This document shows positions 23,450 through 30,234 of a stretch of 35,927 bases of DNA, piece after piece. Within the stretch, counting starts at the first letter, position 1, and each line of letters starts with the position of its first letter. Under the pieces are notes generated by a model, which was given only the letters and a program-made list of their open reading frames with translations, searched no databases and was not told the origin of the DNA. The stretch is from Clostridia bacterium (GTDB lineage Bacteria; Bacillota_A; Clostridia; Christensenellales; Borkfalkiaceae), in the NCBI GenBank assembly GCA_017462825.1, contig JAFTQI010000023.1, positions 1 to 35,927 of the forward strand. Reading direction: 5' to 3'. Position numbers and translations under genes: made by a program.

Positions 23450-24100
23450 ATGCAAGAAAACGAGAAAAATATAAAAAAGACGTGGGCAGGTACGAGTTTA
23501 CCGCCGAAAAAATCTTTTAAAGACCGCGTAAAAAGGCGGTTTACGGCAAAGCGAATCGCGTTTATGGCGATTTTCGTCGCTCTTTCCTATGCGGTCAGTT
23601 TTTTGGAAATTCCCATGCCGCTTTTTGGCGCGGAGTTTTTAAAACTAGACTTTGGCAACGTTTTTATTCTGCTCATTTCCTTTTTGCTAGGGCCTGTGGA
23701 AGGGGTGATCGTATGTCTTTTAAAAGAGGGGTTGCGTTGTATCAGTTCGTCGTCCCTTTGTGCGGGCGAGCTTGCGAATTTCTTGATTACAAGCTCTTTT
23801 TTGCTGTTGCCTGCAATTTTGTATCAATACCGCAAGAGTTTAAAAACGGTAATTCTTACGCTGCTCATCGCGTCTGGGATTGCGACGGGAATGGCGCTCG
23901 TAGCCAACCGTTTCATTATTTTCCCGACGTACGCACATCTTTTCGGCGGCTCGATTTTCGGTATGACGGTGCAGGAAGCCTTTGAAAAATTTTGGGGCGC
24001 GGTGCTTATATTTAACCTAATTAAAACGGCTGCGGTGTCGCTTTTGACGATATTGCTCTATAAACGGCTGTCGAATTTTTTAAAAAAGTGGAAAATCTAA
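23450..24100 (+). CDS. ribU: Riboflavin ECF transporter S component RibU
   Basis: Substrate-binding membrane subunit of an energy-coupling-factor transporter for riboflavin, which needs the shared EcfA/EcfA'/EcfT module encoded elsewhere. The 216-residue protein has a basic cytoplasmic N-terminus (1-38) and about six hydrophobic segments. The RibU features are RIAFMAIFVALSYAVSFLEI, EFLKLDFGNVFILLISFLLGP and the EGLRCISSSS region. The FMN riboswitch directly upstream supports the substrate assignment. The ATG abuts the tail of the riboswitch hairpin. There is no obvious terminator after the gene; the tsaE promoter follows 20 bp later. Confidence 0.94.
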   Translation: MQENEKNIKKTWAGTSLPPKKSFKDRVKRRFTAKRIAFMAIFVALSYAVSFLEIPMPLFGAEFLKLDFGNVFILLISFLLGPVEGVIVCLLKEGLRCISSSSLCAGELANFLITSSFLLLPAILYQYRKSLKTVILTLLIASGIATGMALVANRFIIFPTYAHLFGGSIFGMTVQEAFEKFWGAVLIFNLIKTAAVSLLTILLYKRLSNFLKKWKI

Positions 24101-24119
24101 ACAAATTTATGAGAAAGGA

Positions 24120-24148
24120 TTGCAAAATTTCCGTTTTGGTATTATAAT
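24120..24148 (+). promoter_or_regulatory. Promoter of tsaE, predicting a leaderless mRNA
   Basis: TTGCAA (24120-24125), a 17-bp spacer and TATAAT (24143-24148). Standard spacing puts transcription start at or next to 24155, the A of the tsaE ATG. No ribosome binding site lies between the -10 and the start codon. Confidence 0.7.
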
Positions 24149-24154
24149 AAAACT

Positions 24155-24556
24155 ATGGCGAAGATTATCACGAAAAGACGCGAAGAAACGGAAAACTTCG
24201 CGAGAGAATATGCAAAGACCCTGCAAGCGGGCGACGTTGTCTTGCTCGATGGGGATATGGGTGCGGGAAAGACCGTTTTTTCCAAGGGCGTAGCGAAAGG
24301 CTTGGGCATTGAAGAAGAAGTGACAAGTCCCACGTACGCGTACATGAACGATTACGACGGTCGGCTTTTTCATTACGATTGTTATCGCATCGAGAGCGTT
24401 GCGCAAGCGGAGAATTTAGGGCTTGCCGACTATTTCGATATGGGCGGTATTTGTCTCATCGAATGGGCGCAAAACATCGCGCCGCTTCTACCTCCGTACT
24501 GTAAAAGGGTGACGATTCGCAAATTGAGTGAAAACGAACGGGAAATTGAGTATTAA
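24155..24556 (+). CDS. tsaE: tRNA threonylcarbamoyladenosine biosynthesis ATPase TsaE
   Basis: ATPase that acts with TsaB and TsaD to make t6A37 in tRNAs that read ANN codons. Walker A is LLDGDMGAGKTVFSKG at about residues 30-45. The conserved SPTYAYMNDY and FHYDCYRIES blocks follow, then the acidic CLIEWAQNI. At 133 residues it is slightly short but complete. It begins an operon with tsaB and rimI; tsaD, often next, is missing from the window. The start is fixed by homology, yet it has no ribosome binding site, and the promoter lies so close that the message should be leaderless. Confidence 0.95.
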   Translation: MAKIITKRREETENFAREYAKTLQAGDVVLLDGDMGAGKTVFSKGVAKGLGIEEEVTSPTYAYMNDYDGRLFHYDCYRIESVAQAENLGLADYFDMGGICLIEWAQNIAPLLPPYCKRVTIRKLSENEREIEY

Positions 24557-24566
24557 AGGGTGTTTT

Positions 24567-25196
24567 ATGAACTTTTTGGCAATAGACACGAGCGGAAACC
24601 ACCTTGCGGTGGTCGCATATAAAAACGGAGAAACTTTTTTCGGGAAAATTGAAAATTGCGCGATGAAACATTCGACTTCGCTCATGGGCGTCATCGACGA
24701 AACCCTTAAAAAGGCGGGCTTGACTATCGCCGAATGCGATTTTTTTGCGGCGGCGGTCGGCGCGGGTTCTTTTACGGGGATCCGTATCGGGATCTCCGTT
24801 GCGAAAGGGTTCGCTTTGGCGCACGGCAAAAAGACTTTGCCTATCACTTCTTTCGATACGATTGCATATAATGCGATAGAGAAAAAACAGCTTTGTATCA
24901 TCGACGCGTTGCACAGCTCGTATTACGCTTGCGGCTACGAAAACGGGCAAGTCGTGTATCCGCCTGCCTATTTGACGGAAACGGAGGTTTTGGAATTGAC
25001 GGAGCAAGGCTATGAGCTTACGTCTTCCGCAAACGCGCCCATTTCCGAAAGGATTGCGCTTACCATTGCGGACGCTGCGGAGGGCATGAAAAATGCGGCG
25101 ATAGAGAAAGCGAATAAAGGGGAGTTTGGCGAGCTGACGGCGTTGTACGTTCGGAAAAGTTCGGCGGAGCTCAACCTTGAGGGGAATGCGAAATGA
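24567..25196 (+). CDS. tsaB: tRNA threonylcarbamoyladenosine biosynthesis protein TsaB
   Basis: Non-catalytic partner that dimerises with TsaD in t6A synthesis. The 209-residue protein has the ASKHA-type N-terminus NFLAIDTSGNHLAV, followed by the HSTSLMGVIDE segment and AVGAGSFTGIRIGISVAKGFALA, the strongest family signature. The C-terminal half is less conserved, as usual for TsaB. I chose the ATG at 24567, with AAAGGG upstream; the frame is open further back but only within tsaE. It overlaps rimI by four bases (ATGA), a sign of coupled translation. Confidence 0.95.
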   Translation: MNFLAIDTSGNHLAVVAYKNGETFFGKIENCAMKHSTSLMGVIDETLKKAGLTIAECDFFAAAVGAGSFTGIRIGISVAKGFALAHGKKTLPITSFDTIAYNAIEKKQLCIIDALHSSYYACGYENGQVVYPPAYLTETEVLELTEQGYELTSSANAPISERIALTIADAAEGMKNAAIEKANKGEFGELTALYVRKSSAELNLEGNAK

Positions 25197-25621
25197 TTCG
25201 CGCTTGGGAAGAAAAAGACCTGCCTACAATAGCGGAGCTTGAAAAGGAATGCTTTTCCGATCCGTGGAACGAGCAGGCGCTTATCTCAAGCTTTGCCTTA
25301 CCGTTCTCCCATTGTTTTTTAATCGAAGACGGGGGGCAGGTATGCGGTTATTGCATTTTATCCATACTTTTTGAGGACGCGGAAATCTTAAATATCGCGG
25401 TATCGAAAGCGCAGCGAAAAAAGGGCTATGGCGCACTTTTGATGGAAACGATGCTCGAAAGGGCGCGCACTTTGGGCGCAACACAATGCTTTTTAGAGGT
25501 CCGCGAAAGCAACGTCGCGGCGATAGCTTTGTATAAAAAATACGGCTTTTCGCAGTACGGCGTACGAAAAAAGTACTACGAGGACGGCGAAAACGCCTTG
25601 GCAATGAAAAAGATTTTTTAA
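25193..25621 (+). CDS. rimI: Ribosomal protein S18-alanine N-acetyltransferase RimI
   Basis: GNAT-family N-terminal acetyltransferase of 142 residues. The N-terminus IRAWEEKDLPTIAELEKECFSDPW is typical of RimI. The acetyl-CoA loop is VSKAQRKKGYGALLMETML, and the LEVRESNVAAIALYKKYGFSQYGVRKKYY ending, with its conserved N and Y, is diagnostic. The classical target is the N-terminus of ribosomal protein S18; other N-termini are possible in Gram-positives. The usual tsaE-tsaB-rimI order holds. It overlaps tsaB by four bases and is followed seven bases later by the hydrolase gene. Confidence 0.94.
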   Translation: MIRAWEEKDLPTIAELEKECFSDPWNEQALISSFALPFSHCFLIEDGGQVCGYCILSILFEDAEILNIAVSKAQRKKGYGALLMETMLERARTLGATQCFLEVRESNVAAIALYKKYGFSQYGVRKKYYEDGENALAMKKIF

Positions 25622-25628
25622 GGGGAAT

Positions 25629-26345
25629 ATGACGGTTCAACTTTCCGATGTTTCGTTTTTACAAAAGGGGAAAGGAAAGGACTTGGTGTTTTTGCACGGC
25701 TATCTTTCATCGAAAGAAGCATTTATGGCGCAAATTGCGTACTTTTCGAAATTTTACCGCGTCACAGCATTCGATTTTTTGGGCTTTGGAAAGAGTAAGC
25801 CTCTAAACGCCCCCTTTTCCGTTGCTGATTACGCAGTTTGGACGAAATCCGTTTTCCGCTTGTTGGGCGTGGAAAAACCGCACGTAATCGCGCATTCTTT
25901 CGGTTGTCGGGTGGCGGTGAAAATGTCTTCAAGCAACGAAGACGCGTTCGATAAAATTGTTTTGACGGGGCCTGCCGGAGTGATTATGAACCGCGGCTTG
26001 CGGTATAAATGCAAAGTGGGCGCGTATCGCTTTGTCAAACGTTTCGCTCCGCGTTATGCCGAGCGAAAATTCGGGAGCGCGGAATACCGTTCTCTTTCGC
26101 CGCTGATGAAAGAGAGCTATAAAAAGATTGTCAACGAGGACCTACGCGACTGCGCAAAGCAGGTCAAAAATCCCGTTTTAATCATCGAAGGGGAAGAAGA
26201 TAAAACAACGCCTATGCGCGAAGCGCAGGCGTATGCGGAAAGTTTTCCGCAGTGTCATTTACGAACGATATCGGGCGGACATTTCGCATTTGCGGAAAAT
26301 CCCGCGTTATTTAATCTCATGGTAGAGGAATATTTCTATGTTTGA
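25629..26345 (+). CDS. Alpha/beta-fold hydrolase
   Basis: A 238-residue serine hydrolase. LVFLHGYLSSKEAF holds the HG oxyanion motif and FDFLGFGKS the next strand-loop. The nucleophile is Ser in IAHSFGCRV (A-H-S-F-G in place of G-x-S-x-G). The acid is probably Asp in IIEGEEDKTTP, and the catalytic His is in SGGHFAF near the end. The substrate is unknown. There is no signal peptide, so it is cytoplasmic. Its last eight bases overlap the start of the MurF-like gene, with GGTAGAGGAA as that gene's binding site. This tight link to cell-wall precursor genes suggests, but does not prove, a related function. Confidence 0.9.
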   Translation: MTVQLSDVSFLQKGKGKDLVFLHGYLSSKEAFMAQIAYFSKFYRVTAFDFLGFGKSKPLNAPFSVADYAVWTKSVFRLLGVEKPHVIAHSFGCRVAVKMSSSNEDAFDKIVLTGPAGVIMNRGLRYKCKVGAYRFVKRFAPRYAERKFGSAEYRSLSPLMKESYKKIVNEDLRDCAKQVKNPVLIIEGEEDKTTPMREAQAYAESFPQCHLRTISGGHFAFAENPALFNLMVEEYFYV

Positions 26346-27939
26346 ACTTGCAGGAAGTCTAATAGCGGCGTGCTTTGCTCTTATTTTGAGCGTTGCGGCG
26401 GCAAACAACGTCGGCGTTATGCAACAGTGCGGCTATAAAAACGGCGGCTATTGGCGTTGGCTGCGAAGAAAGGACAATTTATTTTACAACCGCCTTTCTG
26501 TGCTCGCGCTCATGCTCGCATTGGCTACGACCGTTGTTTCTCTTTGCTTTTCCTTTTTGGACTATGCTTGGTCGATGGGGCTTGCTGCGGCGACCTACGC
26601 GCTCCTTTGCGTACTCTTTATTTTAGCAAGTAAAAAATACGCCTTGAAAGTCAAGACCAAACGCACGGGTAGAGCGGTGCGCCTTTACGTACTTTTCAGC
26701 TTTTTGAATATCGCGCTTGCAATAGGCGGGTTTTGGGGTTTGTGGGCGCTTGCAAAGTGGAACGGTTCGGAAATTTACGCCTTAATCGCTTATGCGCCGT
26801 TGTCCCTTTTGCCCATTTGTTTGCCGACTACATTGATGAGTGCGAATGCGATTACGGCTGTTTTTGAGAATGCACGAAACCGTAAATTTGTAAAACGGGC
26901 AGGGCAGGTATTAGACGAAACGGAAATTATCCGCGTAGGCATCGTCGGCAGCTATGGCAAAACTTCCGTTAAAAACATCTTAAAAACAATCCTTTCCGAA
27001 AAATATTCCGTGGTGGAAACGCCTGAATCCTATAATACTCCTATGGGGATTGCCAAAACGGTATTTTCTTCCGAGTTTACGAAAAAGCAAGTCTTTATCG
27101 CGGAAATGGGCGCGAGAAAAGCCGGGGATATTTCCGAACTTTGTGCGCTTGTCAAACCCGACTATGCTATCTTCACAGGCGTGTGCGAACAGCATATCGC
27201 GACCTTTGAGAGCTTGGAGGCGGTTTGGCAAGAAAAGAGTGTAATTTTGAAAAACGTTATCAAGAAAACCGTTTGCGGTAAGAGTTTGCAAGCTCGAATC
27301 GAAAGCGGGGATTTTGATAAGGGAAAAATCGCGTACGCGTTGGACGTAGAAAAAATTTCTCTTGGCGCGACGGAAACGGAATTCATGTTAAAGCTTGACG
27401 GTGAAAACGTGCAAGCAAAAACGCGGCTTTTGGGTAACGCGGCGGTGGAAAATATTGCGCTTGCCGCGGCGCTTGCGAAAACGCTTGGCTTGAGCGGGGA
27501 AGAAATTGCGCGCGGCATTTCTAAGTTGCAAGGCATTCCGCATAGACTCGCCCTTATCGAACAAAACGGGGTGTATATTTTAGACGACGGCTATAACTGC
27601 AATCCCGTCGGCGCACGGGAAGCACTCGCGGCGCTTTGCCGTTTTAAGGGCGGAAAATGTATCGTTACGCCGGGCATTGTCGAGTGCGGAGTTTTGGAAG
27701 AAAAAATCAACGAAACGCTCGGTGCGCAAATTGCCAAGGCAAACTTGGATAAAGTGATTTTGGTCGGCGATACCTTAGTCGGTGTGGTAAAACGCGGCTA
27801 CGTATCGGCAGACGGGGACGAAACGAAACTTTCCGTTGTCAAAACGTTGGATTTAGCGCAAGCCGAACTTTCTCAATGGCTGAAAACGGGGGATTGCGTA
27901 CTTTTTATGAATGATTTGCCCGACGTTTATATTCCGTAA
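26338..27939 (+). CDS. Membrane-anchored MurF-like Mur ligase
   Basis: A 533-residue protein with two parts. Residues 1-180 hold about five membrane segments (near 3-25, 50-73, 75-101, 116-141 and 146-170). The charges predict an outside N-terminus and the ligase domain in the cytoplasm. Residues 190-533 form a Mur ligase: P-loop GSYGKTSVKN, ETPESYNTPMGIAK, the EMGARKAGDISELC segment found in MurF, the LGNAAVENIALAAALA block and DDGYNCNPVGAREAL. MurF joins D-Ala-D-Ala to the UDP-MurNAc-tripeptide; ddl, which makes that dipeptide, is next. Classical MurF is soluble, so the membrane part is unusual. Whether it is the cell's only MurF cannot be told here. Confidence 0.85.
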   Translation: MFELAGSLIAACFALILSVAAANNVGVMQQCGYKNGGYWRWLRRKDNLFYNRLSVLALMLALATTVVSLCFSFLDYAWSMGLAAATYALLCVLFILASKKYALKVKTKRTGRAVRLYVLFSFLNIALAIGGFWGLWALAKWNGSEIYALIAYAPLSLLPICLPTTLMSANAITAVFENARNRKFVKRAGQVLDETEIIRVGIVGSYGKTSVKNILKTILSEKYSVVETPESYNTPMGIAKTVFSSEFTKKQVFIAEMGARKAGDISELCALVKPDYAIFTGVCEQHIATFESLEAVWQEKSVILKNVIKKTVCGKSLQARIESGDFDKGKIAYALDVEKISLGATETEFMLKLDGENVQAKTRLLGNAAVENIALAAALAKTLGLSGEEIARGISKLQGIPHRLALIEQNGVYILDDGYNCNPVGAREALAALCRFKGGKCIVTPGIVECGVLEEKINETLGAQIAKANLDKVILVGDTLVGVVKRGYVSADGDETKLSVVKTLDLAQAELSQWLKTGDCVLFMNDLPDVYIP

Positions 27940-27956
27940 CTAATTCGAAACGAAAG

Positions 27957-27997
27957 AAACACCAAAGCAAAGAAAAACTTTGCGGAGGTGTTTTTTT
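27957..27997 (+). promoter_or_regulatory. Terminator-like hairpin containing the ddl ribosome binding site
   Basis: AAACACC (27957-27963) pairs with GGTGTTT (27987-27993). Inside it CAAAG (27968-27972) pairs with CTTTG (27978-27982) around five A. A T-run follows and ends at the ATG at 27998. The binding site GGAGG (27984-27988) lies in the internal loop and 3' arm. It could attenuate transcription from murF into ddl or gate translation. Confidence 0.6.
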
Positions 27998-29137
27998 ATG
28001 CGGAAAGTGGCGGTGTTTTTCGGGGGGAAGTCCTGCGAAAACGAAATTTCGGTGTTGACGGGCGTATTCGTGATGAATTTACTCGATAAAGAGAAATATT
28101 CGGTATTGCCCGTTTATATTCACACGGACGGGGGAATTTATACTTCCCCAAAGATGTTAAATTTAGATACGTTTAAGGAAAAACGCTATTCGTCTTTTGA
28201 ACGTATTTTCTTTGACGGGGGGATCGTGTACGCGTTGAACGGCGCAAAGCGCAGGATAAAACGGCTTGGGAAAATAGACGTCGCGCTCAACTGCTGCCAT
28301 GGCGGGCTTGGAGAGGGCGGCGGCGTTTCCGCGCTTATGGAATGGAATGACATACCGCTTGCTTCCCCTGATTTGACGGCTTCGGGCGTTTTTATGGATA
28401 AATATACGACGAAGCTCGTTATGCGCGCTTTGAACGTGCCGACAGTCGACTACATACGAGTAAATGAAAAGGATTATGAAAAAAGGGGTGCGTTTTTGCT
28501 CAAAAGTATTGAAAGCAGACTGAAATATCCCGTTGTGGTAAAGCCGTCGCATTTAGGCTCGTCTATCGGGATTTCGATAGCCAAGGACGAGGGGGAAGCA
28601 AAGCAAGCAATCGAAAGCGCGTTTGTGCTTGATGACCGTGTGATTATCGAGAAATATTTAGAGAATAAGCAAGACGTAAACTGCGCCGCGTATTCTTTAA
28701 ACGGCGAGATATTCGTCTCCGAAGCGGAGCAGGCGTTTGGAGAGGGACTCTATTCTTTTGAGGAGAAATACGTCAAACGGAAACGGGACGGTGAAAGCGG
28801 CGCAAATGGCGCAAACTACGAAAAAGGGCAGGGCAGGGGCGCGTTGAGCGGGGAATTGCGCGAAAAAATCCGCTCGTACACCCGTACCGTGTATAAGCGA
28901 ATGGATCTGCGCGGCGTGGCGCGTATGGATTTTTTGGTGAGTAACGGCAAAGTCTATCTTTGCGAAGTAAACACCGTGCCTGGTTCGCTTGCCTATTATC
29001 TTTTTTGTGAACGGATCGTGGACGCGAAGAATTTCTTCTCCGATCTTTTGGAGGACGCGTTACGCCAAGCGAACGAGGGAGGAAAAAAACTTGTCACAAC
29101 GGGGATTTTGCGTTCAGTGCGTTGGCAGGGAAAATAA
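27998..29137 (+). CDS. ddl: D-alanine--D-alanine ligase
   Basis: ATP-grasp enzyme making the D-Ala-D-Ala dipeptide for peptidoglycan. The 379-residue protein begins VAVFFGGKSCENEISVLTG. The ATP-grasp part has YPVVVKPSHLGSSIGISI and VIIEKYLE; the C-terminal metal site is ARMDFLV...YLCEVNTVPGSLAYYLF. The loop Y-S-F-E-E-K-Y keeps the Lys-Tyr pair of D-Ala-D-Ala ligases, arguing against a D-lactate type. Two oddities: the usual HGxxGEDG motif reads HGGLGEGG, and a Gly/Asn-rich insert stands near residue 265. I chose ATG 27998, preceded by GGAGG, over an in-frame codon at 27980. It follows the MurF-like gene, its pathway neighbour. Confidence 0.92.
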   Translation: MRKVAVFFGGKSCENEISVLTGVFVMNLLDKEKYSVLPVYIHTDGGIYTSPKMLNLDTFKEKRYSSFERIFFDGGIVYALNGAKRRIKRLGKIDVALNCCHGGLGEGGGVSALMEWNDIPLASPDLTASGVFMDKYTTKLVMRALNVPTVDYIRVNEKDYEKRGAFLLKSIESRLKYPVVVKPSHLGSSIGISIAKDEGEAKQAIESAFVLDDRVIIEKYLENKQDVNCAAYSLNGEIFVSEAEQAFGEGLYSFEEKYVKRKRDGESGANGANYEKGQGRGALSGELREKIRSYTRTVYKRMDLRGVARMDFLVSNGKVYLCEVNTVPGSLAYYLFCERIVDAKNFFSDLLEDALRQANEGGKKLVTTGILRSVRWQGK

Positions 29138-29179
29138 AAAACGCCCGCGAAAGCAGTTGCTTTCGCGGGCGTTTTTTTT
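29136..29179. terminator. Bidirectional terminator between ddl and the minus-strand membrane protein
   Basis: AACGCCCGCGAAAGCA pairs with its complement across a three-base GTT-type loop, with A-rich and T-rich flanks on both sides. It serves both convergent genes. Confidence 0.95.
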
Positions 29180-29187
29180 ACAATCTT

Positions 29188-30045
29188 TTAGTTTTCAATA
29201 TCGGTTAAATCCGTTTCAGAATCGTCTACCGTTGTAGCAATCGCCGCTTCCTCTAAAGCTTCGTCGTCCGATTCTTCATCGGAAAGAGGCGTAGTGTCTA
29301 AAAGCAACGCGGGCGCTTTTTCTATAGGCATAAACACGAAATGCTTGCCGCGCGCAATAACGTAGATAATAGTGTAGATTGCCGCGCCTGCGGTTTCCAC
29401 CAAAACGTCTTTCATAGAGTCGATTAAGCCAAGGTCTACGTAATATCCGAGTGTTGTGCCGTTGACAATGATTTGTACGTCGTCGACAGGTTTAAATTCG
29501 CCGACACCGCCGCCTAACGCTTCGCTAATAACGTAGGAGGGGGGGAGATCGTAAAGAATCGTGTCCTTTTGCATATCGGTGTGGAAAAGGCTGTCGCTGG
29601 TGAATTCCCAAAGCTCCCAAAGCCCCGAAATTGCGATGGAGAAGAAGAACGCGCAAAAGGCGCAAAGTGCGACGCTGCAACGTTTTTTCTTGCTCAAGAC
29701 GTAGGGCAGGTACGCGCCGAGCATTGCGAAAATGATTCCCGCAAAGCCGTGCAAAATATCGTCCCACCAGTGTACGAGGTGGTAAAAATTATACGCATAA
29801 CCGAGCAATGGGCAAATGGTATAAATCAAAATAAATACGTACAAAGAGTTTTGGATACGGAACTTGAAAAGCTTTTCCGCGATATTCGGAATGAATACGT
29901 AGAGAACGGAAAGTGCGCTCATAAACGCGTTGTTGGTGTTTCCGTCAATTAACGCCCATACAAGCGTGGCAAAGCAAAAAGCAAGCGCGCAGCACAGGAG
30001 TATAAATCGGAAAATATCCGCTTTTTTCATCGTTTTAAGTTTCAT
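29188..30045 (-). CDS. Multi-pass membrane protein, YjdF/DUF2238-like
   Basis: A 285-residue integral membrane protein with five or six hydrophobic segments (near 12-33, 39-59, 66-90, 96-117, 124-148 and 213-231). Conserved-looking motifs are WWDDILHGFAG (93-103), GLWELWEFTSD (141-151) and GLIDSMKDVLVETAGA (206-221), which I associate with the YjdF/DUF2238 group; no function is established. The C-terminal 35 residues are strongly acidic (SDEESDDEALEE). The ATG has GAAGGAG upstream on the minus strand. It has its own promoter and an operator-like palindrome. It converges on ddl and is divergent from obg. Confidence 0.75.
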   Translation of the reverse strand: MKLKTMKKADIFRFILLCCALAFCFATLVWALIDGNTNNAFMSALSVLYVFIPNIAEKLFKFRIQNSLYVFILIYTICPLLGYAYNFYHLVHWWDDILHGFAGIIFAMLGAYLPYVLSKKKRCSVALCAFCAFFFSIAISGLWELWEFTSDSLFHTDMQKDTILYDLPPSYVISEALGGGVGEFKPVDDVQIIVNGTTLGYYVDLGLIDSMKDVLVETAGAAIYTIIYVIARGKHFVFMPIEKAPALLLDTTPLSDEESDDEALEEAAIATTVDDSETDLTDIEN

Positions 30046-30076
30046 GGCGAAACTCCTTCATCATTTTGTTAATCGG

Positions 30077-30115
30077 TACAATACGTATTGTATCATTTTG
30101 CGCTATGAAAGTCAA
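30077..30115 (-). promoter_or_regulatory. Promoter and 16-bp palindromic operator of the membrane protein gene
   Basis: On the minus strand TTGACT (30115-30110), a 17-bp spacer and TACAAT (30092-30087). A perfect 16-bp palindrome, TACAATACGTATTGTA (30077-30092), covers the -10 and the predicted start near 30080, an ideal position for a repressor. The regulator is not identified. Confidence 0.65.
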
Positions 30116-30175
30116 CCGAAAACGAAAGAAAGGGACAAGCTTAACGAAATTTTTACATATCTCGTGCGGAATTCA

Positions 30176-30204
30176 TTGATTTTTCTTTGCTTTTTTGCTA
30201 TACT
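30176..30204 (+). promoter_or_regulatory. Promoter of obg
   Basis: TTGATT (30176-30181), a 17-bp spacer and TATACT (30199-30204). The leader of about 24 nt holds the AGGAG ribosome binding site of obg. Confidence 0.7.
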
Positions 30205-30234
30205 AGACAAGAATAAGTAGGAGAAAGATAAACT

